Assembly (NCBI RefSeq): GCF_017355785.1
Contig: NZ_JAFEWE010000002.1
Coordinates: 1 to 64,000, forward strand
Direction: 5' to 3'
Length of the DNA stretch: 64,000 bases
Origin: Desertivirga arenae
GTDB lineage: Bacteria; Bacteroidota; Bacteroidia; Sphingobacteriales; Sphingobacteriaceae
In this document: piece after piece, positions 1-9,047 of the stretch
Position numbering within the stretch: position 1 is the stretch's first letter
How the letters are laid out: every line of letters begins with the position of its first letter
Notes under the pieces: generated by a model
Told to the model about the DNA's origin: nothing
Seen by the model: only the letters and a program-made list of their open reading frames with translations
The model's database searches: none
Program-made: the position numbers and the translations under genes

Positions 1-2109
1 TCTGCTTTACTTGCAGTAGTAGTAACCTCTAAAACTGATGTTACCGTTAAAGGTGCATCAACAGGGGCTATTGATATCACTATTAGCGGTGGAACTGGGC
101 CTTATACTTTTGCATGGAGCAATGGTGCTACTACAGAAAATCTTACCGGTCTTGCTGCAGGTACGTATACACTAACCGTTACTGATAAAAATGGTATAAC
201 CACTACAGCTTCGGCTACTATCACTGAGCCTTCCGCTCTATTAGCCGCTGTAGTAACTTCTAAAACGGATGTCACTGTTAAAGGTGCTTCAACCGGGGCT
301 ATTGATATCTCTGTATCTGGTGGTACTTCTCCTTATTCTTATGCATGGAGTAATGGTGCTACTACAGAAGATCTTACCGGTCTTGCAGCTGGTACTTACT
401 CAGTTACTGTTACTGATAAAAACGGAATAACTACAACTGCTTCAGCAACTATCACTGAGCCTTCTGCTTTACTTGCAGCAGTAGTCACTTCTAAAACTGA
501 TATAACCGTTAAAGGTGCATCAACTGGAGCAATTAATATCACTGTAAGTGGTGGAACTGCCCCTTACACTTATTCTTGGAGCAACGGTGCCACTACAGAA
601 GATCTTACTGGTCTTGCTGTTGGTACTTATACCCTGACGGTTACTGATAAAAACGGAATAACAGAAACTGCTACCGTTACTATTAATGAGCCTTCTGCTC
701 TACTTGCTGCAGTAGTAACTTCTAAAACCGATGTTACGGTTACAGGTGCTTCAACTGGAGCTATTGACATTACTGTGACTGGTGGAACTGGGCCTTATAC
801 TTATGCATGGAATAATGGTGCTACTACACAGGACCTTAATGGTCTTGCTGCTGGAACATACACACTTACTATTACTGATAAAAATGGCGTAACCACCACT
901 GCCTCTGTCACTATCGCTCAGCCGTCTGCGATTCTTGCAGTAAACGTGGTTAACAAAACAGATATAATCACTTTCGGTGCTTCTACTGGTGCGGTAACTG
1001 TATCTGGTGCGGGTGGTACTGGTCCTTACGAGTACAAACTGAGTAATGGAGCTTACCAGTCAAACGGAAGCTTCTCTGGTCTTGCAGCCGGTACTTATAC
1101 TGTTACAATCAAAGATGCTAACGGTATTACGGCCACTACTTCTGTCACTATCGCTCAGCCTTCTGCAGCCCTTTCAGTTAACCTAGTAACGAAAACTGAT
1201 GTAACTACATTCGGTGCTTCTACAGGTGCAGTAACCGTTGCCGGGTCTGGTGGTACTGGTCCTTATCAGTACAAATTGGGTAATGGAGCTTACCAAACAA
1301 ACGGAAGCTTCTCTGGTCTTGCTGCCGGAACGTATCCTGTAACTATCAAAGATAACAACGGTATTACGGCTACCACTACTATAACTATTGCACAGCCTTC
1401 TGCAGCCCTTTCAGTTAACCTAGTTAACAAAACTGATGTAACTACATTCGGTGCTTCTACAGGTGCAGTAACCGTTTCCGGGTCTGGTGGTACTGGTCCT
1501 TACGAATACAAACTCGGTAATGGAGCTTATCAGGCAAGCGGAAGCTTCTCTGGTCTTACAGCCGGTGCATATACTGTAACTATCAAAGATGCCAATGGCG
1601 TTATCAGCACTACTACGGTAACTATTAATCAGCCTTCTACAGGTTTAAGCTTAGCTGTTTCAACAAAAGCTAACGTAAATATTTACAATACAGCAACGGG
1701 ATCGGTAACACTGGTTGCAGCCGGAGGAACCGCACCGTATGAGTATAAGCTCGATGCAGGATCCTTCCAGCAATCTGCAGTGTTCAATAACCTAAGGGCG
1801 AAAACCTACACAGGTACAGTGAAAGATGCTAATGGCATCAGCGCTACCGTAACCTTTACTATTGAGCAACCAGCAGCACTAACATTAATACTGGTTTCTA
1901 AGCGAGATGTGATGCTAGGTGAAACAAATGCCGGTACCATTAAAGTAAAGGCTGAAGGCGGAGTTGGTCCCTACACCTTTAAGCTTGCTAACGGCAACTA
2001 TCAGGCCTCTGAATCTTTTGAAAATCTCCTTGCCGGCACTTATCATGTAAGCGTAAAAGACGCAAATGGGGCAACTCAGGAAATTGAGGTAACCATCAAT
2101 GGAGTTAGC
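1..2109 (+). repeat. Nine tandem SprB repeats in two length classes
   Basis: Units begin near 1, 232, 463 and 694 with a period of 231 bases (77 aa, core WSNGATTEDLTGL), and then near 925, 1162, 1399, 1636 and 1873 with a period of 237 bases (79 aa, core EYKLGNGAYQ). Both classes share the ASTGA, GGTGPY, AAGTYT and a DKNG or DANG segment. Units at 1162 and 1399 are nearly identical, while those at 1636 and 1873 are more diverged. The array continues upstream of the window. Confidence 0.92.
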
Positions 2110-2358
2110 GTATCAAATGTGTTTACTCCTAATGGAGATGGGATGAATGACACTTTTGAAATTGTTGGACTTGAGAACTATGATAGTGCCGACCTCACCA
2201 TTTTTAATAGATGGGGTAATGAGGTTTATCGGGATAGTAAATATAAAAATACCTGGGACGGGACGGGTTTGAATGCAGGCACGTATTTCTTCATCCTTAA
2301 GCTTAACAAAACGGGCAAACAGGAAACGAGAAAAGGATGGGTATTAATACAACGGTAA
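1..2358 (+). CDS. SprB-repeat adhesin with T9SS type B sorting domain (5' partial)
   Basis: The frame is open from base 1, so the N-terminus lies outside the window. The visible 785 residues are nine tandem SprB-type repeats followed by a C-terminal domain of about 80 residues containing FTPNGDGMNDTF, FNRWGNEVY and TWDGT. That is the gliding-motility-associated (CHU_C) domain used as the type B signal for T9SS export. Proteins of this kind are long adhesins placed on the cell surface and moved by gliding machinery or used for attachment. The next two genes encode a PorP/SprF-like protein and a PorE-like OmpA protein, the usual companions. The first in-frame start codon inside the window (GTG 775) lies within a repeat and is not a real start. 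The family call is secure; whether the protein serves gliding or adhesion is unknown. Confidence 0.93.
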   Translation, partial: SALLAVVVTSKTDVTVKGASTGAIDITISGGTGPYTFAWSNGATTENLTGLAAGTYTLTVTDKNGITTTASATITEPSALLAAVVTSKTDVTVKGASTGAIDISVSGGTSPYSYAWSNGATTEDLTGLAAGTYSVTVTDKNGITTTASATITEPSALLAAVVTSKTDITVKGASTGAINITVSGGTAPYTYSWSNGATTEDLTGLAVGTYTLTVTDKNGITETATVTINEPSALLAAVVTSKTDVTVTGASTGAIDITVTGGTGPYTYAWNNGATTQDLNGLAAGTYTLTITDKNGVTTTASVTIAQPSAILAVNVVNKTDIITFGASTGAVTVSGAGGTGPYEYKLSNGAYQSNGSFSGLAAGTYTVTIKDANGITATTSVTIAQPSAALSVNLVTKTDVTTFGASTGAVTVAGSGGTGPYQYKLGNGAYQTNGSFSGLAAGTYPVTIKDNNGITATTTITIAQPSAALSVNLVNKTDVTTFGASTGAVTVSGSGGTGPYEYKLGNGAYQASGSFSGLTAGAYTVTIKDANGVISTTTVTINQPSTGLSLAVSTKANVNIYNTATGSVTLVAAGGTAPYEYKLDAGSFQQSAVFNNLRAKTYTGTVKDANGISATVTFTIEQPAALTLILVSKRDVMLGETNAGTIKVKAEGGVGPYTFKLANGNYQASESFENLLAGTYHVSVKDANGATQEIEVTINGVSVSNVFTPNGDGMNDTFEIVGLENYDSADLTIFNRWGNEVYRDSKYKNTWDGTGLNAGTYFFILKLNKTGKQETRKGWVLIQR

Positions 2359-2366
2359 CATCTGAA

Positions 2367-3401
2367 ATGAAAACTTTTTATACCACTAGAATGGCAAAAT
2401 TTAACAGCGGCAAATTATTAATGGGACTACTCCTGCTTATTTCAGGAATAGCCCCTGCCCTGGCTCAACAAAACGTACAGTTCACGCAGTACATCTTTAA
2501 CTCTTTAAGTGTAAACCCTGCTTATGCGGGCTACAAAGAAGAATGGTTTGCTCAAATGGCACTGCGTAAGCAATGGTCAGGGATAAAAGATGCTCCGCAA
2601 ACTGGTCAGGTTTCAATTGATGGGATCCTGGATCCCGAGAAGAAGAGAATGGGATTAGGTTTACAGCTGGCAGCAGATAAACTAGGTCCTCAGTTGTCCA
2701 ATTCGGCATACCTTAATTATGCATATCGCCTTCAGCTTAATAGTGATGATACCAAAAGATTATCCTTTGGACTTGGTGCCGGAGTTACGCAAAACTCAGT
2801 TGATCCCTCTAAATTAAGTGCAATAAACGGTTCTGACCAATATCTACCGAAAGGAGGAACTACTGATATTGTTCCTGATATCCGTTTCGGTGCCTACTAC
2901 TATTCTCCAAAATTCTATATGGGCTTATCCTTAATGGATGCTCTTAGCAGCGCTTCTAATGTTTCTGCAACAAGTGATCCAAATACGATCCAACCCGTGA
3001 AGCATATGCGTCACTTATATTTGATATCCGGCCTATTATTTAATCTGGAAAATCAAATCAAGTTGCGTCCAAGCATCTTGTATAAGGAAGATTTTAAAGG
3101 CCCCTCTAGTGTCGATTTGAATGCTATGCTTATTTTCAACGATCGTTTCTGGATTGGCGCTGGTTATAGAACAGGAGCAAAGCTTTGGAAAAAAGACTAC
3201 CAGGAGGGCCAGGGTATCACCAGTGTAAACTCTATTTCGGGAATAGCCCAGTTCTACATCAATAACAACTTACGTCTTGGCTATTCCTACGATTACTCCA
3301 CTAGCAGCCTTCGGGAGATAGAAAGCGGGTCTCATGAAATTACACTGGGACTAACTATTCCGCCTAAAGCCTACCGTATTCTAAGTCCAAGGTTTTTTTA
3401 A
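2367..3401 (+). CDS. PorP/SprF family T9SS-associated membrane protein
   Basis: Outer-membrane beta-barrel-like protein of the PorP/SprF family. Such proteins are encoded next to type B sorted adhesins and are needed to export or anchor them. A Sec signal peptide (hydrophobic GLLLLISG, cleavage near ALAQQ) is followed by the family motif QFTQYIFNSLSVNPAYAG and alternating amphipathic strands to the C-terminus. The frame extends back to 2337, which would overlap the adhesin gene by 22 bases. I prefer ATG 2367, 8 bases after the adhesin stop; ATG 2391 is also possible. It almost certainly forms an operon with the genes on either side. Confidence 0.9.
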   Translation: MKTFYTTRMAKFNSGKLLMGLLLLISGIAPALAQQNVQFTQYIFNSLSVNPAYAGYKEEWFAQMALRKQWSGIKDAPQTGQVSIDGILDPEKKRMGLGLQLAADKLGPQLSNSAYLNYAYRLQLNSDDTKRLSFGLGAGVTQNSVDPSKLSAINGSDQYLPKGGTTDIVPDIRFGAYYYSPKFYMGLSLMDALSSASNVSATSDPNTIQPVKHMRHLYLISGLLFNLENQIKLRPSILYKEDFKGPSSVDLNAMLIFNDRFWIGAGYRTGAKLWKKDYQEGQGITSVNSISGIAQFYINNNLRLGYSYDYSTSSLREIESGSHEITLGLTIPPKAYRILSPRFF

Positions 3402-3436
3402 TCAGAACCAAAATTTAAAACACAAGAAGCAATTAA

Positions 3437-5380
3437 ATGAAGAGCAGCTTTTGTATGAAAAAGAAAATGATAGGTCTTCTTTTCTCCGTATTTTTTGGAA
3501 CAAACCTTTATGCTCAGGAGCAACAAGGAATACGAGAGAAAGCTGATTTACTTTATAATAAATACGAATACGCCAAAGCCGTTGTCCTCTATGAGAAGAT
3601 AGCAAAGAAGGATGCTGACCTGACGGTGATGCAAAATCTTGCTAATTCCTATCTTAAGATGAAGAGGTATGACGAGGCTGGTAAGTGGTATGGGCAGGTG
3701 ATCGACGATAGAAAGAGGACCATTGCTGATCTTTTAGCTTATGCTCGCGTTTTAAAATTAAACGGAAAATACAAAGAAGCGAAAGGGGCTTTTAATGCTT
3801 ACGAAGTAGCATCAGGAAAATCTGCAAAAATCGAACGGGCTGGATGTGATTCTGCGTTAAAATGGCTAGCTTCTCCAACCACTCATATCCTGCAAAATGA
3901 GAAAATACTGAATTCTTCTCTTTCCAATTATAGTGTTACCATTATTAAAGACTCTGTTTACTTTGTGGCTGAGCCCGAGGAAAAGTATACAGATAAGTAT
4001 GGCTGGACAGGAAACAGTTATAGCAGGATCTTTGCAGCGGCTAAAAAAGATGGAATGATCTCCGCTCCTGGCATTGCTGCAGCAAGTTTTAATAAGGGGA
4101 CTTTACATATTGGACCTTTTTGTGCTGATAAAAACGGAAACACATTGTTTGTCACCAAAACTAATTCAGGGTCGGAAGCATTACTGCAAAGGCAGAGTTC
4201 TGAAAAATTCCACTCGAAGGTGCTGGAGATCTATATTTATTCAAAGGATGCTTACGGAAGCTGGAAAGGAACGCCATTCAAGTACAACAATGTAAAAGCT
4301 TGGTCAGTAGGACATCCTGCCTTAAGTCCGGATGAAAACATTCTCTACTTTGTCTCTGATATGCCAGGAGGTTTAGGAGGTACAGATGTTTGGTACACTG
4401 TTAAGGGCAGGGATGGTTCCTGGTCTGATCCACAGAATTGTGGGCCTAATATTAATACAGAAGGAAATGAGTTATTCCCTGTCATGAAGGAAAATGGCAC
4501 CTTATTTTTTTCCAGTGATACAAGGGCAGGGATGGGTGGCCTTGATATTTTCAGCAGCACAGGGTCAGCAAACAAATGGTCTGAAGCACAAAATCTTAAA
4601 TACCCAATAAACTCATCAGCCGACGACTTTAGCTTCGTGGAGATCAGTAATAAAACTGGCAGTACGGGATACCTTTCCTCAAACCGTGCAGGAGGAATAG
4701 GTGCTGATGACATTTACTCTTTTTCCTATACAACTCCTGTTAAAATTATCCTTGCTGTAAAAGGAACAGTGATGAACAAGAAGTATAAAAGCTCGGTTTC
4801 CGATGCTTCAATCACACTGTACTCTGAAAATAAAAAGATAGCAGACAAAAAAAGCAGTAATGTTAAAGGAGGGTTCTATTTTGAATTAAACAAAGATTCA
4901 AAGTATGCACTAAAAGCAAGAAAGCCCGGATTCCTTCCGGATTCTTTGTCCTTTACTACAAACGAAATCAAGGTTTCAGATACCTTAGAGTTTACCATGA
5001 ACCTGGATCCTTTAGAGAAAGGGAAAACCATTCAACTTGACAATATTTTTTATGACTTGGGAAAAGACAACATTAGATCTGATGCTGCTTTAATCCTGAA
5101 CGGACTTGAACTGCTAATGCGTGAGAATCCGAAGTTAAAAATAGAACTCTCCTCTCACACCGATAGCAGGGGTAAAGATGCTTACAATCTTAGCCTTTCG
5201 CAACGTAGGGCTCAATCCGCCGTGAATTATCTAATAAGCAGGGGAATTGCTAAGGAGCGTATGATTGCCAAAGGCTATGGGGAAACAAAGCTGATTAACA
5301 AATGTGGGAACACTGCAACCTGTACAGAAGAAGAGCATCAAAAGAACAGGAGGACAGAGTTTACCATCCTTTCTAATTAA
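3437..5380 (+). CDS. PorE-like OmpA family protein (TPR, PD40, Cna-like fold, OmpA)
   Basis: Signal peptide ending at LYAQ, then TPR-like helices (about residues 28-130), beta-propeller PD40 motifs (HPALSPDENILYF near 292, GNELFPVMKENGTLFF near 342, GYLSSNRAGGIGADD near 405), a carboxypeptidase-regulatory-like domain (about 440-510) and a C-terminal OmpA peptidoglycan-binding domain (from about 535). The OmpA part shows HTDSRG, LSQRRAQSAVNYL and a final KNRRTEF motif. This domain order matches PorE-type proteins that tie the T9SS to the cell wall. It sits 35 bases after the PorP/SprF gene, completing an adhesin export module. Start choice: ATG 3437, with ATG 3455 (MKKKMIG) an alternative that gives a more standard signal peptide. 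Confidence 0.9.
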   Translation: MKSSFCMKKKMIGLLFSVFFGTNLYAQEQQGIREKADLLYNKYEYAKAVVLYEKIAKKDADLTVMQNLANSYLKMKRYDEAGKWYGQVIDDRKRTIADLLAYARVLKLNGKYKEAKGAFNAYEVASGKSAKIERAGCDSALKWLASPTTHILQNEKILNSSLSNYSVTIIKDSVYFVAEPEEKYTDKYGWTGNSYSRIFAAAKKDGMISAPGIAAASFNKGTLHIGPFCADKNGNTLFVTKTNSGSEALLQRQSSEKFHSKVLEIYIYSKDAYGSWKGTPFKYNNVKAWSVGHPALSPDENILYFVSDMPGGLGGTDVWYTVKGRDGSWSDPQNCGPNINTEGNELFPVMKENGTLFFSSDTRAGMGGLDIFSSTGSANKWSEAQNLKYPINSSADDFSFVEISNKTGSTGYLSSNRAGGIGADDIYSFSYTTPVKIILAVKGTVMNKKYKSSVSDASITLYSENKKIADKKSSNVKGGFYFELNKDSKYALKARKPGFLPDSLSFTTNEIKVSDTLEFTMNLDPLEKGKTIQLDNIFYDLGKDNIRSDAALILNGLELLMRENPKLKIELSSHTDSRGKDAYNLSLSQRRAQSAVNYLISRGIAKERMIAKGYGETKLINKCGNTATCTEEEHQKNRRTEFTILSN

Positions 5381-5406
5381 TGAAAAGATCGGTTCTAGGG
5401 ATATAA

Positions 5407-5439
5407 AAGACCTGCCACAAAGATTATGGGGCAGGTCTT
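5407..5439. terminator. Bidirectional terminator hairpin between convergent genes
   Basis: Perfect 10-base stem AAGACCTGCC / GGCAGGTCTT (5407-5416 and 5430-5439) with a 13-base loop, placed 26 bases after the OmpA gene and 6 bases after the stop of the facing BON-SH3 gene. The T-run is weak. Confidence 0.7.
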
Positions 5440-5445
5440 CTAATG

Positions 5446-5895
5446 TTAAACTTGTTCTAAATAATTCTTTGCGCAGAAACCCTCTACTCCTGCATCGGTC
5501 TTTACATAATACCAATCATTATACATTCGTTTGATTAGTTGTACAGAGGAATTGTGAGCGGCCTTTCCAATAATTTCATACTCGGTACCTGGTCCTTTCC
5601 TGATGTTAAGGTTTGACTCTTTTGTTACAACTTTCATTTTAATGTTCTTCGCAGTAAGATCCTCCATCTCTAATAGATTGGTGATTTGTGTAACTCCTTG
5701 CTGGGTCTTCAAGGTGGCCACAACCTTTTCAGCTGTAGCCATATCAGGTACAGTTCCTGCAACTGTTAAATTCCCGTTTACGTTTGCCACCTTCAGATCG
5801 TGAACAGTCAGTCCCGCTTTCTGTAAAATGGCATTATAGTCGTTTACCTGCTGCTGATTTGCAACGGCTTTGTTCACATTATCAAATAGTCCCAT
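5446..5895 (-). CDS. Small BON domain plus SH3 domain protein
   Basis: 149 residues without a clear signal peptide. An N-terminal BON-like domain (about residues 20-75, with VNGNLTVAGTVPDMATAEKV) is followed by a bacterial SH3 domain (about 85-147, with NIRKGPGTEYEIIGKA and WYYVKTDAGVEGF). BON domains are usually found in envelope-stress proteins that bind membranes. Bacterial SH3 domains often bind cell wall. The two-domain layout resembles YgaU-type proteins with the LysM module replaced by SH3. It is downstream of a lipoprotein gene in the same direction with a 5-base gap, so the two are likely co-transcribed. The exact role is not known. Confidence 0.8.
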   Translation of the reverse strand: MGLFDNVNKAVANQQQVNDYNAILQKAGLTVHDLKVANVNGNLTVAGTVPDMATAEKVVATLKTQQGVTQITNLLEMEDLTAKNIKMKVVTKESNLNIRKGPGTEYEIIGKAAHNSSVQLIKRMYNDWYYVKTDAGVEGFCAKNYLEQV

Positions 5896-5900
5896 AGTTA

Positions 5901-6281
5901 TTATTTTTGAGCGGTAAGGCTTACTGTATTACCATTATTCTTTAATACCAGTTCCTCATCAGACAATTTCTCAATCGTATAAACCGAGTTACTTTTACCA
6001 GCCTGAGAAATTGTGGAAAGATTTTTACCCTCTTTATCCAGACTGAAGGTTCCCTGATCTGCGCCGATACCCCCTGAGGAAGTATAATGTCCGTCTTTGG
6101 TAAATACCATTTGTGATCCGGACAGCATTTGAGACTTTATAGAGTCAGGTAGCTCTGTTGCTGTTTCAATATCGGTTACCTGCCATGTTTTCGCCAGCTT
6201 TTTAACTGGATCTTTTCCGCATGACGCAAGCATAAAGCCCATCACTGCAAAAAATAAAGTGGTTTTTCTCAATGTTTTCAT
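5901..6281 (-). CDS. Lipocalin-like lipoprotein
   Basis: 126 residues with a lipoprotein signal and lipobox LASC (Cys21), then a small beta-rich domain with TWQVTDIETA, a central MVFTKDGHYTSSG segment and LSDEELVLKNNGN. The pattern fits the lipocalin-like lipoproteins common in Bacteroidota, which test a model value against a threshold-like barrel fold; no ligand is known. It heads a two-gene unit with the BON-SH3 gene. I see the lipobox directly; the fold call is by motif resemblance only. Confidence 0.75.
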   Translation of the reverse strand: MKTLRKTTLFFAVMGFMLASCGKDPVKKLAKTWQVTDIETATELPDSIKSQMLSGSQMVFTKDGHYTSSGGIGADQGTFSLDKEGKNLSTISQAGKSNSVYTIEKLSDEELVLKNNGNTVSLTAQK

Positions 6282-6301
6282 AGTTAAATTTATTCTTGCT
6301 T

Positions 6302-6321
6302 AACACCTTTTCAAAGGTGTT
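6302..6321. promoter_or_regulatory. Perfect inverted repeat in divergent intergenic region
   Basis: AACACCTTT-TC-AAAGGTGTT, a perfect 9+9 inverted repeat 20 bases upstream of the lipoprotein start and about 95 bases upstream of the DUF937-like gene. It could be a repressor site or a 5' leader hairpin. The region between the two genes holds no other clear signal. Confidence 0.35.
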
Positions 6322-6416
6322 GTTTCTTTGAGTATCCGATCTGTTAAGGCATTATAATTGGAACCATTTTTGAAGAACATACCAAAACAGATCATTTACC
6401 TAAGAATAGAAAAACA

Positions 6417-6839
6417 ATGTTTGATCAGATTTTAGATCTTGTAAAAGATCAGATAGGCGGAAATCCGCAGGTGGCAAATGCTATCCCTGCAGAAAGAAAA
6501 GATGAAGTAAATCATGAGGTGGCAACACAGCTGGATCATAATCTAAAACAACAGGCAGCAAGTCAGGGTGGCATAGGAGGACTTCTCTCACAACTGTCTA
6601 ACAGTATGACCTCCGGTAGCCCTGTTACAAATGCTATTCAAGGTGGAGTTGTTGGTGCACTAGCAAGCAAATTAGGATTACCTCCGGCTGCTACTGGAGC
6701 AATTGCAGCTGCCTTGCCTGGTATTCTACAGAAGTTTGCTCATAAAGCAAATGACCCAAATGATTCAAGTATCACCCCTGAGGGATTGTCCAGATCTTTA
6801 GGGGTTGATTTAGGTGGATTAGGAGGCTTATTTAAGTAA
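6417..6839 (+). CDS. DUF937-like protein
   Basis: 140 residues, Gly/Ala/Leu-rich, no signal peptide. MFDQILDLVKDQIG at the N-terminus, a middle GGLLSQLSNSMTSG segment and SLGVDLGGLGGLFK at the C-terminus fit the DUF937 (YidB-like) group of small helical proteins of unknown function. It is transcribed alone, away from the lipoprotein pair, and is followed by a long hairpin at 6883-6939. I recognise the family resemblance but cannot assign a role. Confidence 0.65.
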   Translation: MFDQILDLVKDQIGGNPQVANAIPAERKDEVNHEVATQLDHNLKQQAASQGGIGGLLSQLSNSMTSGSPVTNAIQGGVVGALASKLGLPPAATGAIAAALPGILQKFAHKANDPNDSSITPEGLSRSLGVDLGGLGGLFK

Positions 6840-6882
6840 GGTCGAATATTCAGGAACCCTTTAATCAGGCCTCTTAACAGCT

Positions 6883-6939
6883 ACAGGAAGAAGAGACTTT
6901 GAGATTAGATCTATATCTCTCAAATTCCCTTCTTCCTGT
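6883..6939 (+). terminator. Long hairpin after the DUF937-like gene
   Basis: Outer perfect 11-base stem ACAGGAAGAAG (6883-6893) with CTTCTTCCTGT (6929-6939) and an inner GAGA/TCTC pairing around a short loop. It lies 44 bases after the stop codon. There is no strong T-run, so terminator function is likely but not certain. Confidence 0.55.
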
Positions 6940-7031
6940 TATAATTATTAAAACCTAAACCAGGCCTCTTCGGTTTAAAGAAATAACTTTCTGTTAAACT
7001 CTACTTAATATTACTGGCGAAATTTAGCAGG

Positions 7032-7925
7032 ATGTTTAAAATTATCTTCCCTGCTCTCCTTGCAGGCCTTATTGTAGTTGGATTCAAGTCTGTAGAAACA
7101 TTGGACGTAAAAGTAGAATGGCCAGGGTTTAGTAGAGAGGCGCATCGCGGAGGACGGGGACTTGCTCCTGAAAATACTATTCCTGCGATGATTGATGCTC
7201 TTGACAGAAACATCACTACTCTGGAGATGGACTGCCAGATAACTGCCGATGGTGAAGTGATTGTTAGTCACGATTCTAAGATAAATACTCAGTTCAGCCT
7301 ATCAGGATCAGGGAAAGAGATTGGAAAGGAGGAGGCAGAAAAACTGATATTGTTTCAGATGAGCTATGAGGAGATCAGGAAGTTTGATGTAGGCTCGAAA
7401 GCTTATCTTAAGTTCCCGAGACAAAAAAAGATCAATACATACATTCCCAAACTTGGTGATTTGATTGACTCTGTACAAGAAAACATAAGAATCAATAAGC
7501 GGAAACAGGTATTTTATAATATAGAGACAAAAATAAGTCCGGAGGGGGACAACAAATTACATCCTGAACCTGAGAAATTCGTAGAACTTCTGATGAATGT
7601 TATTAATCAAAAACGCATTTCGCCTTGGGTGATCATTCAATCGTTTGATCCTCGCACTTTAGAAATCATTCATCGCAACTATCCTGAAGTTAAAACCTCA
7701 TTCTTAGTAGCGGCAGGCGACTTTAATACGAATTTAAAAAAACTCAGCTTTAAACCTGATGTATACAGTCCAATGTTCTCGTTGGTAAATAAGGAACTTA
7801 TAGCCGAAGTTCATGAGAAAAACATTAAAATAATTCCGTGGACAGTTAACGAGGGAGAAAAAATAGATGAGCTAAAAAAAATGGGAACGGATGGAATTAT
7901 CAGCGATTACCCCGACCTTTTCTAA
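7032..7925 (+). CDS. Glycerophosphodiester phosphodiesterase family protein
   Basis: 297 residues with an N-terminal hydrophobic segment (about 3-20) that suggests membrane anchoring or export. GDPD TIM-barrel motifs are complete: AHRGGRG with His38-Arg39, PENT, the metal-binding pair Glu65-Met-Asp67 in LEMDCQI, and His80 in IVSHD. Further family segments are NIETK, IIQSFDPRTL, and WTVN near the end. The family hydrolyses glycerophosphodiesters to glycerol-3-phosphate and an alcohol. No operon partner: 106 bases separate it from the next gene. Confidence 0.88.
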   Translation: MFKIIFPALLAGLIVVGFKSVETLDVKVEWPGFSREAHRGGRGLAPENTIPAMIDALDRNITTLEMDCQITADGEVIVSHDSKINTQFSLSGSGKEIGKEEAEKLILFQMSYEEIRKFDVGSKAYLKFPRQKKINTYIPKLGDLIDSVQENIRINKRKQVFYNIETKISPEGDNKLHPEPEKFVELLMNVINQKRISPWVIIQSFDPRTLEIIHRNYPEVKTSFLVAAGDFNTNLKKLSFKPDVYSPMFSLVNKELIAEVHEKNIKIIPWTVNEGEKIDELKKMGTDGIISDYPDLF

Positions 7926-8032
7926 ATAACACAAGACTAAAAGATCTATCAGGGATACATAAACTTTAAGACTTCATTACAAAACAAGCAGAGATACTGA
8001 ACAGTTGTACAAGGGTAACAATTAGAAAGCAC

Positions 8033-8842
8033 TTGTATTTACAAAAAAATTCACCCTACATACGATTAATTGCAAAGGCAGGGCTCTTTGCCAAAGGTGT
8101 TGTATATTGTCTCATTGGGTCTTTTGCTATTATGGCAGCCTTCCATATTAATGGACATTCTTCAAAGAATAGTGATAGAACTGGAGTAATACAGAATCTA
8201 TTAAGTCAACCTTTTGGAAGAGTAGCGTTGCTTCTGATTTCAGTTGGATTACTCTGTTATAGCGTTTGGCGTATCCTTCAAAGTTTTTTAGATCTTTCTA
8301 ATAAAGGTAATAAGGCAAAAGGGATAGGTCAACGGTTTACTTATTTTTTCAGTGGTTTAACATACCTGTCAATTGCATTTTTTGCTGCAAAAGCATTTTT
8401 TGAACAGAGGGCAGAGTCGGATGGGGATTCCTACTCCGATCTCTCACAGAAATTGCTGGGTGCCCCAGGCGGAGCATGGTTACTGATCATTGCCTCTTTG
8501 ATACTAGCAGGAATTGGGATTTACCAAATCTGGTACGGTATTAAAGAAAAGCACCGAAAGCACATAGACCTTCAGTCGCTCGATTCCAGGGCGGCGGCTA
8601 CCCTGTTAAGAGCAGGGAAAGTAGGATATATTTCCAGAGGAATAGTTTGGCTAATTATTGCTTTTCTATTTGTCAAGGCAGCTTCCCACCGGAATCCTTC
8701 AGAAGCAGGAGATACCGGAGAAGCACTCAGTTTCATCCAACATGGTCCTTTCGGATCTTATATTCTGGTTATGATTGCCCTCGGGCTAATTTGCTACGGT
8801 GTTACTAATTTTTTAAGAGCCTTCTTTGAAAGGATTGCTTAA
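8033..8842 (+). CDS. DUF1206 membrane protein
   Basis: 269 residues with six predicted membrane spans arranged as three repeats of a two-helix unit. Each repeat shows the AKAG or RAGKVGY / FAKGVVYCLIG pattern (near residues 15, 100 and 195) typical of DUF1206 proteins. Their function is unknown. The only start that keeps the first repeat whole is TTG 8033; the next in-frame ATG is at about residue 34, inside the first membrane span. It is followed by two hairpins that separate it from the convergent transporter gene. Confidence 0.75.
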   Translation: MYLQKNSPYIRLIAKAGLFAKGVVYCLIGSFAIMAAFHINGHSSKNSDRTGVIQNLLSQPFGRVALLLISVGLLCYSVWRILQSFLDLSNKGNKAKGIGQRFTYFFSGLTYLSIAFFAAKAFFEQRAESDGDSYSDLSQKLLGAPGGAWLLIIASLILAGIGIYQIWYGIKEKHRKHIDLQSLDSRAAATLLRAGKVGYISRGIVWLIIAFLFVKAASHRNPSEAGDTGEALSFIQHGPFGSYILVMIALGLICYGVTNFLRAFFERIA

Positions 8843-8947
8843 AACGGTCCTACAAGTATTTAGCCTTTCAGTGCTTTAATTAACCTGCAAACCCCAATCC
8901 TGATTTTCAGATTACATTTATTCCAGTTTTATCTACTAATTTGCTCC

Positions 8948-8993
8948 CCATTACTAAAAGGTGGAACATTTGTTGCCGCCTTTTCAGTAGTGG
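8948..8993. terminator. Strong 17-bp hairpin between convergent genes
   Basis: CCATTACTAAAAGGTGG (8948-8964) pairs with 8976-8993 over 17 positions with a single bulge (C8985) and two wobble pairs; loop of 11 bases. It lies between the DUF1206 gene and the facing transporter gene. Confidence 0.5.
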
Positions 8994-9003
8994 AAAAGGG
9001 ATT

Positions 9004-9035
9004 GCCCTGACGCTCTCATAGCTCGGGGCTTTTTT
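9004..9035 (+). terminator. Intrinsic terminator
   Basis: Stem GCCCTGA (9004-9010) with TCGGGGC (9023-9029, one G-T wobble) followed at once by six T (9030-9035). It reads as a standard rho-independent terminator for the plus strand and lies 12 bases beyond the stop of the opposing transporter gene. Confidence 0.7.
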
Positions 9036-9047
9036 ATGTCTTAAAGA

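Noticed and set aside
1-2109. CRISPR-like spacing of repeats
   Set aside because: The repeats are long, in frame and protein-coding; there are no short repeats with unique spacers.
775-2358. SprB protein starting at GTG 775
   Set aside because: The frame is open from base 1 and repeats continue upstream, so 775 is inside the protein.
6340-6380. Possible sigma-54 promoter (TGGAAC-N5-TTGAA)
   Set aside because: The essential GC at -12 is absent (GA) and other positions mismatch; chance match likely.
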